Assembly: GCA_016711095.1 (NCBI GenBank)
Contig: JADJTP010000002.1
Coordinates: forward strand, 186,001 to 250,000
Length of the DNA: 64,000 nucleotides
Origin: Actinomycetales bacterium
Lineage (GTDB): Bacteria; Actinomycetota; Actinomycetes; Actinomycetales; Dermatophilaceae
Direction: 5' to 3'
This document shows, in pieces, positions 55,757-63,571 of the stretch (the stretch's first letter is position 1; every line of letters begins with the position of its first letter). The position numbers and the translations under genes were made by a program. Under the pieces are notes generated by a model. That model made no database searches. It had not been told where the DNA came from and saw only the letters and a list, made by a program, of their open reading frames with translations.

Positions 55757-56656
55757 TCACGCGCCGGGCGCCGTGACAAAGTCTATGAGTTCCTCGACGC
55801 TGGCAAGCAGCGTTGGCTCCAGGTCGGCGTAACTACGTACCGACGCAAGGATCCGGCGCCAGACGCGGGCGAGGTCGGCTGGGCCGGTGTGCGGCTGACC
55901 CATCGCGGCGGCGATGCCTCCCTTCCAGGGCTGCCCGCGCGGGATGACCGGCCAGGCGTCCCAGCCCAGCCGCCCTGGCTTGACCGACTGCCACACGTCG
56001 ACGTACGGGTGCCCGAGGACCAGCACCTGCCCCCGGTATGCCGCCATCGCTCGCACAGCCTCGACGATCGCCGTCTCCTTGGTGCCGGGAACGAGATGGT
56101 CGACGAGGATGCCCAGCCGCCGCCCGGGGCCGGGGTCGAAGGCGGCGACGTCAGCGGCGAGGTCGTCGATGCCGTCGAGCTGCTCTACGACGACACCTTC
56201 GACCCGCAGGTCGGCACCCCAGACCTTTTCGACAAGCTCGGCGTCGTGGCGGCCTTCGACCCAGATCCGAGAGCCTTTGGCGGTCGTGGCCCGTTGCCCG
56301 GCAACCGCGACCGACCCGCTGGCCGTGCGGCTTTCGGCCCTCCTGGCCTCCCCCAACCGGGCCGCGGCGGCGGCCAGTGGCGGGGTGAGCACGACGGGCC
56401 GGCCCTCGACGAGAAACCCTGAGCCGAGCGGAAAGGCCCGGGAGCGTCCGTGTCGGTCCTCCAGGTGCACGACGTGCATCCCGCCGGCCTTCTCGACGTG
56501 CACGACGGCGCCGCACCAGCCGGTGTCGACGTCTTCGACGACCAGTCCGGTCTCGGCGGGCACATCGGCGGCGGCGGCGCGGCCACGCGGCATACGCCAG
56601 TTTCCGGCGAGGACGTCGCCGCCGTAGCGGTCCGGGGTTGGGGCAGGGGGCGGCAC
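55757..56656 (-). CDS. DUF3097 protein
   Basis: Cytoplasmic protein of about 299 residues, function unknown, conserved in actinobacteria next to hrcA/hemW. Recognisable stretches are DRYGGDVLAGNWRMPRG, GLVVEDVDTGWCGAVVHVEK, RIWVEGRHDAELVEKVWG (Toprim-like EGRHD) and HLVPGTKETAIV, suggesting a nuclease or topoisomerase-type metal fold. GTG 56656 is chosen; GTG 56725 is in frame but would lie in the CIRCE element of hrcA. Confidence 0.83.
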   Translation of the reverse strand: MPPPAPTPDRYGGDVLAGNWRMPRGRAAAADVPAETGLVVEDVDTGWCGAVVHVEKAGGMHVVHLEDRHGRSRAFPLGSGFLVEGRPVVLTPPLAAAAARLGEARRAESRTASGSVAVAGQRATTAKGSRIWVEGRHDAELVEKVWGADLRVEGVVVEQLDGIDDLAADVAAFDPGPGRRLGILVDHLVPGTKETAIVEAVRAMAAYRGQVLVLGHPYVDVWQSVKPGRLGWDAWPVIPRGQPWKGGIAAAMGQPHTGPADLARVWRRILASVRSYADLEPTLLASVEELIDFVTAPGA

Positions 56657-56692
56657 CCGGAGACTGTATGCCGCGCGCCGGCCGTGGGCGGG

Positions 56693-56720
56693 TGGACGCG
56701 CCGACCCGGCGTCGTAGACT
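56693..56720 (+). promoter_or_regulatory. Putative hrcA promoter
   Basis: TGGACG (56693-56698) and TAGACT (56715-56720) are 16 bp apart; the -10 touches the CIRCE element. Confidence 0.5.
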
Positions 56721-56745
56721 GGCACTCGCCGTCGGAGAGTGCCAG
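56719..56745. promoter_or_regulatory. CIRCE element upstream of hrcA
   Basis: CTGGCACTC-N9-GAGTGCCAG is a perfect inverted repeat with CIRCE 9-9-9 spacing, differing from consensus only at the outer two bases of each arm. It is the autoregulatory operator of hrcA-dnaJ. Confidence 0.88.
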
Positions 56746-56799
56746 AGATACCCGGCGAGCTGAGCTGGGCGCACCCAAGGGCAGAGTCAGGAGGCATCG

Positions 56800-57834
56800 A
56801 TGAGCGAAGAGCGGCGACTCGCGGTTCTGCGCGCCATCGTCCAGGACTACGTCCGCACCTCCGAACCGGTCGGTTCCAAGAGCCTCGTCGAGCGCCACCA
56901 CTTCGGCGTGTCGGCCGCCACCGTGCGCAACGACATGGCCCTGTTGGAGGAAGAGGGGCTCATCCACGCCCCGCACACGTCCGCGGGGCGCGTGCCGACC
57001 GACGCCGGCTATCGGCTGTTCGTGGACCGGCTCAGCGCGGTCAAGCCGATGTCGCCGGCCGAGAGAGAGGCGATCGGGGGGTTCCTGCGCGGCGCCGTCG
57101 ACCTCGATGATGTGGTGGACCGCACCGTGCGGCTGCTCGCCTCGCTCACTCATCAGGTCGCCGTGGTTCAGTATCCGTCGCTGACCCGCTCGACGGTGCG
57201 GCACATCGAGCTCGTGCCCCTGGGTCGAGAGCGCCTCATGGTCATCCTCATCGCGAACACCGGCCGGGTGGAGCAGCGGGTCGTCGACATCGCCCGCACC
57301 CTCGATGACGAGAGGTCGGCGGCCCTTGTCTCGGCGGTCCGCCGCGAGTTGCTCGTCGAGGCGGCCGGACGCTCCTTTCCCGAAGCGTCCACCCGGCTGC
57401 GCTCGCTGCCCGAGCGTTTCGAGCCGGCCGACAGGGACATGGTCCGCACGATCCTGCGGACTCTCGACGACGCACTCTCCGAGGAGCGTGAGGAGCGGGT
57501 CGTGCTCGCCGGCACCTCCAATCTCGCCCGATTCGGCGCCGACTTCCCGCTCACCATCGCGCCGGTGCTTGAAGCGCTGGAAGAGCACGTCGTGCTGCTC
57601 AAGCTCTTCGGTCAGCTCGGTGCGGGCCGGGTCGGCGGTGTGGCGGTGACGATCGGCCACGAGAACCAGCACGAAGGCCTCGCGGGAGCATCGGTGGTGT
57701 CGACGACCTACGGCAGCGGCAGTGAGTCCGTGGCCGGGCTCGGCGTCCTGGGCCCGACCCGGATGGATTACCCGACGGCGATGGCAAGCGTGCGGGCCGT
57801 CGCCCGGTATGTCTCGGAGCTGCTGGAGCCCTGA
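56800..57834 (+). CDS. hrcA: Heat-inducible transcription repressor HrcA
   Basis: Repressor of class I heat-shock genes, 344 residues. The winged helix is RLAVLRAIVQDYVRTSEPVG followed by VSAATVRNDMALLEEEGLI and HTSAGRVPTDAGYRLFVD; the GAF-like domain and the insert follow, ending with ENQHEGLAGASVVSTTYGSG. It binds CIRCE, as seen just upstream and before hsp20. dnaJ follows after 72 bp. Confidence 0.96.
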   Translation: MSEERRLAVLRAIVQDYVRTSEPVGSKSLVERHHFGVSAATVRNDMALLEEEGLIHAPHTSAGRVPTDAGYRLFVDRLSAVKPMSPAEREAIGGFLRGAVDLDDVVDRTVRLLASLTHQVAVVQYPSLTRSTVRHIELVPLGRERLMVILIANTGRVEQRVVDIARTLDDERSAALVSAVRRELLVEAAGRSFPEASTRLRSLPERFEPADRDMVRTILRTLDDALSEEREERVVLAGTSNLARFGADFPLTIAPVLEALEEHVVLLKLFGQLGAGRVGGVAVTIGHENQHEGLAGASVVSTTYGSGSESVAGLGVLGPTRMDYPTAMASVRAVARYVSELLEP

Positions 57835-57906
57835 GGTGAGCGATGACCCCCGCAGCATGACCCACACAGACCGACGGACGACCGAAGCGGATTGAGAAGG
57901 ACACGA

Positions 57907-59034
57907 GTGAGTGACTACTACGGCGACCTGGGCGTCGCACGCGACGCCAGCCTCGAGGAGATCAAGCGCGCGTATCGCCGCCTCGCTCGAAAGCTGCATC
58001 CCGACGTCACCTCCGAGGTGGGCGCCGAGGAACAGTTCAAGGCCGTCTCTCGCGCCTACGAGGTCTTGTCGGATCCCGACAAACGCCAGCAGTACGACCT
58101 CGGGGTCGACCCCTACGCCACCGGTGGCGGGGGCGGCGGCTTCGGTGGCCAGGGCTTCTCGTTCAGCGACGTCATGGATGCCTTCTTCGGCGGAGCGGCA
58201 ACCCAACGCGGCCCGCGCTCGCGCAGCCACCGGGGCCAGGATGCGTTGGTGCGTTTGCAGATCGACCTGAACGACGCCGTCTTCGGCGTCGAAGAGGACC
58301 TCACCATCGACACAGCGGTGCGCTGCGCGACGTGCCACGGCGACGGCTGCCAGCCCGGCACCGGCGTGTCGACCTGTGTGCTCTGCCACGGCCGCGGCGA
58401 GGTCCAGAGTGTCCAGCGCTCCTTCCTCGGCCAGGTGATGACGTCTCGGCCGTGCCAGAACTGCCAAGGCTTCGGCTCGACGATCACCCACCCCTGCTTC
58501 GAATGCTCCGGCGAGGGCCGGGTCCGCACCCGACGCACCCTCACCCTCAAGGTGCCGGCCGGCGTGGACACGGGCACCCGCATCCAGCTCACCGGCGAGG
58601 GCGAGGTCGGCACCGGCGGAGGGCCGGCCGGGGACCTCTACGTAGAGATCGCCGTGATACCGCATGCCCTGTACACCCGCCGCGGCGACGACCTGCACTG
58701 CCGGGTCGAGTTGCCGATGACGGCTGCGGCGCTCGGAACCACGATCGAGTTGCAGACCTTCGACGGGATGCGTCCGCTCGACGTCAAGACCGGCACGCAG
58801 GCCGGCGACGTCGTCACCATGCGTGGCCTCGGCGTCACCCACCTGCGCGGCACCGGGCGCGGCGACCTCATCGTCCACGCCGACGTGCAGACTCCTACGA
58901 AGCTCACCGACGCCCAACAGGACCTGCTGCGTCAACTTGCCGCCCTGCGTGGTGAGGAGCGTCCTGCGGGTCGGATGGCTCCGGCCGACAAGGGTTTGCT
59001 CGGAAAGCTCCGCGACGCCTTCAAGGGCGCCTGA
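57907..59034 (+). CDS. dnaJ: Chaperone protein DnaJ
   Basis: Hsp40 co-chaperone of 375 residues. The J domain has HPD at residues 31-33 (KLHPDV), then a Gly-rich linker, four zinc motifs (CATCHGDG, CVLCHGRG, CQNCQGFG, CFECSGEG) and the two beta-domains. It is the hrcA-linked DnaJ2 of actinobacteria, not the one of the dnaK operon. GTG 57907 follows GAGAAGGA by 5 nt. Confidence 0.96.
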   Translation: MSDYYGDLGVARDASLEEIKRAYRRLARKLHPDVTSEVGAEEQFKAVSRAYEVLSDPDKRQQYDLGVDPYATGGGGGGFGGQGFSFSDVMDAFFGGAATQRGPRSRSHRGQDALVRLQIDLNDAVFGVEEDLTIDTAVRCATCHGDGCQPGTGVSTCVLCHGRGEVQSVQRSFLGQVMTSRPCQNCQGFGSTITHPCFECSGEGRVRTRRTLTLKVPAGVDTGTRIQLTGEGEVGTGGGPAGDLYVEIAVIPHALYTRRGDDLHCRVELPMTAAALGTTIELQTFDGMRPLDVKTGTQAGDVVTMRGLGVTHLRGTGRGDLIVHADVQTPTKLTDAQQDLLRQLAALRGEERPAGRMAPADKGLLGKLRDAFKGA

Positions 59035-59047
59035 TCCAGGGTTTGCC

Positions 59048-59791
59048 GTGACCGCGCCCCTCTTCCTCGTCTCGCCCGGATCGTTAGCCGGTCTGCAGCC
59101 CGGGTCGGAGGTCACGGTGCAGGGTGCGGAGGCCCATCACGCGGTGGCCGTCATGCGGGTCAGGATCGGTGAGCAGGTCTTCGTCTGCGACGGGGCTGGC
59201 ACCCGCGCCCTGGCCGACGTGACCGGCGTCGACCGGCATACGGTGCATGCGTTGTGTCGCGTCGTCGAGACGCAGCCGCCCCCTGATCCGCGTGTCGTGC
59301 TCGTCCAGGCGCTGGCCAAGGGCGACCGTGACGAACAGGCGATCGAGGCCGCGACGGAGTTGGGTGTCGACGTCGTCGTCCCGTGGCAGGCCGAGCGCAG
59401 CGTCGTGCAGTGGCGCGACGAGCGGGCCGAACGTGGCCGACGCAAGTGGGAGTCGATCGTCCTCGCGGCGAGCAAGCAGGCGCGCCGTTTCCGAGTGCCC
59501 GAGGTACGCCCCCTCGCGCGCCGTCAGGACGTCGCGGAGTTGCTCGCGGGGGCGCGGCTGGCGATCGTGCTGCACGAGAACGCCGGTATGCCGCTGGCCG
59601 GGCTGGCTCTGCCGCAGACCGGTGACGTCGTGGTCGTCGTCGGCCCTGAAGGTGGGATCTCCCCGGAGGAGCTCACGACCTTCGACGCGGCCGGCGGCCG
59701 GCAGGTGCGCCTGGGCCGCGAGGTCCTGCGTGCATCCAGCGCCGGCCCGGCCGGGCTCGCGGTGCTCAACGCCGCCGGCCGCTGGCGCTGA
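59048..59791 (+). CDS. rsmE: 16S rRNA (uracil-1498-N3)-methyltransferase
   Basis: SPOUT-fold methyltransferase of 247 residues that methylates U1498 of 16S rRNA. The SAM knot is VVVVGPEGGISPEEL followed by VRLGREVLRASSAGPAGLAV; the N-terminal PUA-like part has AEAHHAVAVMRVRIGE. GTG 59048 lies 13 bp after dnaJ. The hrcA-dnaJ-rsmE order is conserved in actinobacteria. Confidence 0.94.
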   Translation: MTAPLFLVSPGSLAGLQPGSEVTVQGAEAHHAVAVMRVRIGEQVFVCDGAGTRALADVTGVDRHTVHALCRVVETQPPPDPRVVLVQALAKGDRDEQAIEAATELGVDVVVPWQAERSVVQWRDERAERGRRKWESIVLAASKQARRFRVPEVRPLARRQDVAELLAGARLAIVLHENAGMPLAGLALPQTGDVVVVVGPEGGISPEELTTFDAAGGRQVRLGREVLRASSAGPAGLAVLNAAGRWR

Positions 59792-59813
59792 GTGAACCCA
59801 GCCATCGAGGCGG

Positions 59814-60923
59814 TCAGCCGACGACGAAGGTCACCGCGTGCTCCGCGAGGACCCTCTCCTCGCCGATCCGCGGCTCCCACGCCCGGAACGTGTAGGTCCC
59901 CGGTTCGAGCGCCCCGAGGTTGACCCTCCAGGTGCCCCGCTGAGGGCAGGCCGAGGAGGCCGTCGTGTGCCCGGAGGCCACGACCGTCGCGTTGCGAGTG
60001 AGCTCCCACTGGACGGTGGCCTCGAACGTGCACGCCTGGCCCTCGACGACGACCGGTGAGCTCCACACGCTGGCAAACCGTCCGGGCGAGGTCACCCAGA
60101 CCGGTGCCAGCACCGTCGTCCAATCCGACGGGCGCGTGTAGGGACCGGCACTGACGTTTCCGAAGACCGGGGCACCGTCGCTCAGCCACACGTCGACGGG
60201 AACGGTCTGCTGGGCGGCCGCGGTGGCGGTCCAGACGAGGGATTGGACGGCCAACTGCTGCTGAGCGGCGGTCAACCCGGGGCGCCCGGGCGAGCTGAGG
60301 GTCACCGCGATCCGATCCGCGTTCACCGTGACGGCGGCCCGCGTCCCGGGCTGCCACGCCTCGACGTAGCTCTCTTGCCCAGGCATGCTCGGTCCCCATG
60401 CCGTCGGGCCAGCGAGGGCGAGGTTGACCGCTGTGGATACCCGGTTGGTGAGGGTGTCCTGGGCGAGGGTGGTGCGGACGAAATCGCGATAGAGCAGCCA
60501 GGGGCGGCGCCCGGCGCCGGTGGCGACGTAGTACAGCGGCGCGGACCACTCGACGCGGTTGCCGGCCGCCTGGGTAGGCACCGGCGTGGCACCGGTCGTG
60601 CTCGCGTGCGTCGGTGGCGTTTCGCTGGCGAGGATGCCGGGAGGTGATACCGACTGCGTGGTCGCCGCGGTTCCGGCGACGGCAGTCGTCTGCGGTGTGT
60701 TCGACTGAGCGATCATTGCGATGCCCGCGCCGACGACGAAGACGAGCAGTGAGGCAGCCAGCGGCAACAACCACGCCGGCATGCCGCGCCGGTGGGGTTG
60801 CGTCACCGCGTCCTGGATCGCGCCGAGCCTGTCACGGGGGGTGATCTGCTCGGCGTGCCGCCGGAGCGTGGCCCGCAGCCTCGCCTGCAACTGGGGGTCG
60901 AGATCGCCGTCGAGGTCGTTCAT
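59814..60923 (-). CDS. Membrane protein with GerMN-like and Gmad2-like domains (putative anti-sigma partner)
   Basis: Protein of 369 residues. A basic cytoplasmic N-terminus (~50 residues) is followed by one membrane segment (AWLLPLAASLLVFVVGAGIA), a Ser/Thr/Pro linker, a GerMN-like domain (LVWTATAAAQQTVPVDVWLS) and a C-terminal Gmad2-like Ig domain (WVTSPGRFASVWSSPVVVEG, ending LEPGTYTFRAWEPR). Its start overlaps the sigma-factor stop, so the N-terminus may act as an anti-sigma region, with the outer domains as sensor; no classical zinc anti-sigma motif is seen. That role is inference. Confidence 0.75.
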   Translation of the reverse strand: MNDLDGDLDPQLQARLRATLRRHAEQITPRDRLGAIQDAVTQPHRRGMPAWLLPLAASLLVFVVGAGIAMIAQSNTPQTTAVAGTAATTQSVSPPGILASETPPTHASTTGATPVPTQAAGNRVEWSAPLYYVATGAGRRPWLLYRDFVRTTLAQDTLTNRVSTAVNLALAGPTAWGPSMPGQESYVEAWQPGTRAAVTVNADRIAVTLSSPGRPGLTAAQQQLAVQSLVWTATAAAQQTVPVDVWLSDGAPVFGNVSAGPYTRPSDWTTVLAPVWVTSPGRFASVWSSPVVVEGQACTFEATVQWELTRNATVVASGHTTASSACPQRGTWRVNLGALEPGTYTFRAWEPRIGEERVLAEHAVTFVVG

Positions 60924-61537
60924 GACCTGTCCTCCATCCGGGCGCGCAGGGCCGCGAGAGCCCGGTGCGCGTGAGCCTTGACCGAGCCCGGAGCCACGCC
61001 GAGAGCCTCGGCGATCTGCGCTTCGGAGAGGTCCGCGAAGTAGCGCAGCACGAGGACCTCCCGTTGGCGAGGGGGCAGTTCGCGCACCGCGGCCAAGATG
61101 TGGGCGTCGCCGAGGTGCGCCAACGCGTCGCTCTCGGCGCTGGCGGCGGAGCCTCGTCCGAGAGCGTCCGCCTTGCCCGCTTCGGCGGTCAGCTCGCGCC
61201 GGACCACGACGTCGTGCCGATGGACCGAGCGCGCCGCGTTGATGACCGCACGGCGAAGGTAGCCGAGCGCCGCCGATTGATCACGCAGCAGGTGAGCGTT
61301 GCGATGGGTTGCGATGAAGGCGTCCTGGACGATGTCCTCAGCGGCTGCCTGGTCGTGGACCAGTAGCCAAGCCAGGCGCACGAGCGAATGCCAGTGGGCG
61401 GCATACAGCTGCTCGATGAGCGCATCGGCGCTCGGGTGCCGACCCCAACCCGGATCCTCGACCCGGGCCCTGCGCACAGCGGCCCTCCCCGTGGGCGGGG
61501 TTGGTGGGCTCGGTCGGCTCACCTGCATCGTTTGCAC
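60920..61537 (-). CDS. ECF RNA polymerase sigma factor
   Basis: Extracytoplasmic-function sigma factor of 205 residues. Region 2 is SLVRLAWLLVHDQAAAEDIV followed by QDAFIATHR, and region 4 is ELPPRQREVLVLRYFADLSE followed by AQIAEALGVAPGSVKAHAHR. An N-terminal ~30 residues are disordered. It overlaps the GerMN/Gmad2 gene in ATGA, so the two form a unit. It belongs to the SigE/SigM-like group of actinobacterial ECF factors; the target promoter is unknown. Confidence 0.9.
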   Translation of the reverse strand: MQTMQVSRPSPPTPPTGRAAVRRARVEDPGWGRHPSADALIEQLYAAHWHSLVRLAWLLVHDQAAAEDIVQDAFIATHRNAHLLRDQSAALGYLRRAVINAARSVHRHDVVVRRELTAEAGKADALGRGSAASAESDALAHLGDAHILAAVRELPPRQREVLVLRYFADLSEAQIAEALGVAPGSVKAHAHRALAALRARMEDRS

Positions 61538-61601
61538 GCTCTCTCGACGCGCCGACCCCCCAGGAGGTTGACCTGGGCCGCCGTCGACATCGTCGCAGGG
61601 T

Positions 61602-61607
61602 TAGTCT
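61602..61607 (+). promoter_or_regulatory. Putative leaderless -10 of the HIT gene
   Basis: TAGTCT is 6 nt before ATG 61614. Confidence 0.45.
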
Positions 61608-61613
61608 CCCAGC

Positions 61614-61958
61614 ATGAGCGCGCCGACCTGCCTCTTCTGCAAGATCGTGTCCGGGAGCATTCCTGCGACGATCGTCGCTCGCACCGACGACTCACTGGCC
61701 TTCCGAGACATCGACCCTCAGGCGCCGACTCATGTCTTGGTCATCCCGCGGCGCCACGCCCACAACATCGGCGAGCTGGCCGACACCCCCCGGGAACTCG
61801 CCGACCTCGTGGCCCTGGCGGCCAGGGTCGCCGAGCAGGAGGGCTTGGACCGCGGCTATCGGATGGTCACCAATACGGGATCAGAAGGCGGCCAGGTCGT
61901 CTTCCACGCCCACCTGCACGTCCTCGGCGGGCGCCCGTTGGCCTGGCCTCCCGGGTGA
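61614..61958 (+). CDS. HIT-family (histidine triad) nucleotide-binding protein
   Basis: Small HIT hydrolase of 114 residues, HINT type. The triad HAHLHV holds His98, His100 and His102; CLFCKIVSGSIPATIV gives the N-terminal zinc-type Cys pair and DIDPQAPTHVLVIPRRH the central strand. HINT proteins split phosphoramidates such as AMP-lysine. It lies in the conserved neighbourhood rsmE-HIT-phoH-ybeY. Confidence 0.93.
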   Translation: MSAPTCLFCKIVSGSIPATIVARTDDSLAFRDIDPQAPTHVLVIPRRHAHNIGELADTPRELADLVALAARVAEQEGLDRGYRMVTNTGSEGGQVVFHAHLHVLGGRPLAWPPG

Positions 61959-62028
61959 GTGCGCCCGGCGTGCGTGTGCCGCCGTCCGCCTCCGCAATCG
62001 ACGGTCGTCAGTATGCCGCCCCGGCTCG

Positions 62029-62034
62029 TAGACT
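62029..62034 (+). promoter_or_regulatory. Putative -10 of phoH
   Basis: TAGACT lies 9 nt before ATG 62044, implying a very short leader. Confidence 0.4.
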
Positions 62035-62043
62035 GTTCCCGAC

Positions 62044-63078
62044 ATGACCGAGCTCCAACTGCCCACCCACTCGATCACCATTCCGCCGAGTGTCCCGATG
62101 GTCACCCTGTTGGGGACGCGCGACGAACTGCTCGACACCATCGAGGGAGCCTTTCCCTCGGTCGACGTCCATGTGCGCGGCAACGAGCTGTCGCTGCGTG
62201 GGCCGAGCGGCGACGTCGGGGTCATCGAGCGACTTGTTGACGAGCTGCTTGTCGTCATCGACGCTGGTCAGACGCTGACCCGCGACGCGGTGGAGCGAGC
62301 GATCGGCATGCTCAAGGCCCGAACCGCCGAACGACCGGCCGACGTGCTCACCCTCAACATCATCAGCAACCGAGGGCGCACCATCCGACCCAAGACGCTG
62401 GGCCAGAAGCGCTATGTCGACGCCATTGACGGGCACACGGTCGTCTTCGGCATCGGCCCGGCGGGGACGGGCAAGACCTATCTCGCGATGGCCAAGGCGG
62501 TCGCGGCGCTGCAGAGCAAGCGGGTCAGCCGGATCATCCTCACCCGCCCCGCGGTTGAGGCAGGGGAGCGGCTTGGTTTCCTCCCCGGCACGCTCAACGA
62601 CAAGATCGACCCCTATCTGCGGCCGCTGTACGACGCGCTGCACGACATGGTCGACCCAGACACCATTCCGCGGCTACTGGCCTCAGGGACCATCGAGGTC
62701 GCCCCGTTGGCGTATATGCGGGGGCGCTCGCTCAACGACGCGTTCATCATTCTCGACGAGGCGCAGAACACGTCGTCCGAGCAGATGAAGATGTTCCTCA
62801 CCAGGCTCGGGTTCGGCTCAAAGATGGTGGTCACCGGCGACATCACCCAGGTCGATCTCCCGGGCGCCACGACGTCGGGGCTGCGCCAAGTGCGCCAGGT
62901 GCTGCACGAGGTCGACGACATCCACTTCGCGGAGCTCACCTCGGCCGATGTCGTGCGCCATCGCCTCGTCAGCGCGATCGTGGACGCCTACGAAGCCTAC
63001 GACCCACCGTCGGCGGGCGCCGACGGCCGCGCGCGCGGGCGGCATACCCGACGGCAAGCCGCTGGCGGCCCCCGATGA
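62044..63078 (+). CDS. phoH: PhoH-family ATPase
   Basis: Cytoplasmic PhoH-like NTPase (YbeZ type) of 344 residues. Walker A GPAGTGKTYLAM, Walker B FIILDEAQNTS and the sensor VVTGDITQVDLPG are intact; the N-terminus has a KH-like region. It works with YbeY in RNA metabolism in many bacteria. The C-terminal ~25 residues are Arg/Gly-rich. It ends 28 bp before ybeY. Confidence 0.94.
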   Translation: MTELQLPTHSITIPPSVPMVTLLGTRDELLDTIEGAFPSVDVHVRGNELSLRGPSGDVGVIERLVDELLVVIDAGQTLTRDAVERAIGMLKARTAERPADVLTLNIISNRGRTIRPKTLGQKRYVDAIDGHTVVFGIGPAGTGKTYLAMAKAVAALQSKRVSRIILTRPAVEAGERLGFLPGTLNDKIDPYLRPLYDALHDMVDPDTIPRLLASGTIEVAPLAYMRGRSLNDAFIILDEAQNTSSEQMKMFLTRLGFGSKMVVTGDITQVDLPGATTSGLRQVRQVLHEVDDIHFAELTSADVVRHRLVSAIVDAYEAYDPPSAGADGRARGRHTRRQAAGGPR

Positions 63079-63106
63079 GGCCCCGACAGACGCCGGGGGA
63101 CGCGCG

Positions 63107-63568
63107 ATGAGCATCGACGTCCTGAACGAATGTGGCTTTGCCATCGACGAGCTCGAGCTGGTGGCATGCGCGCGTTACGTGATGAAGCAGCTGACCGTCC
63201 ACCCCGACGCGGACCTGGCCATCAGCCTCGTCGATGAGTCCGCGATGGCGCTGCTGCACGAGAAGTGGATGGACCTGCCGGGGCCGACCGATGTCATGAG
63301 CTTTCCCATGGACGAGCTCCGCCCGGGCCGCGACGGCGTCGATCCCGACGAGGGTGTCCTCGGTGACGTCGTCCTGTGTCCGAGCGTCGCCGAACGCCAA
63401 GCCCTCGAAGCCGGCCACGCCCCCGTCGAAGAGCTGTTGCTGCTCACGACCCATGGCATTCTGCATCTGCTCGGTTTCGACCACGCCGAACCGGATGAGA
63501 AGCAGGAGATGTTCGAGTTGCAGCGCCAACTGCTTCTCACCTTCTTGGCCGGCCGCGGTCGGCGTTGA
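63107..63568 (+). CDS. ybeY: Endoribonuclease YbeY
   Basis: Zinc endoribonuclease for 16S rRNA 3' processing and ribosome quality control; 153 residues. The zinc motif HGILHLLGFDH supplies His116, His120 and His126; TDVMSFPMDE is the other family block. ATG 63107 follows CCGGGGGA. It lies between phoH and the CNNM gene, the usual actinobacterial order. Confidence 0.95.
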   Translation: MSIDVLNECGFAIDELELVACARYVMKQLTVHPDADLAISLVDESAMALLHEKWMDLPGPTDVMSFPMDELRPGRDGVDPDEGVLGDVVLCPSVAERQALEAGHAPVEELLLLTTHGILHLLGFDHAEPDEKQEMFELQRQLLLTFLAGRGRR

Positions 63569-63571
63569 CCG

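Noticed and set aside
56185..59115. 976-codon open frame antisense to hrcA, dnaJ and part of DUF3097
   Set aside because: Plus-strand hrcA and dnaJ have complete signatures; the antisense product is compositionally biased.
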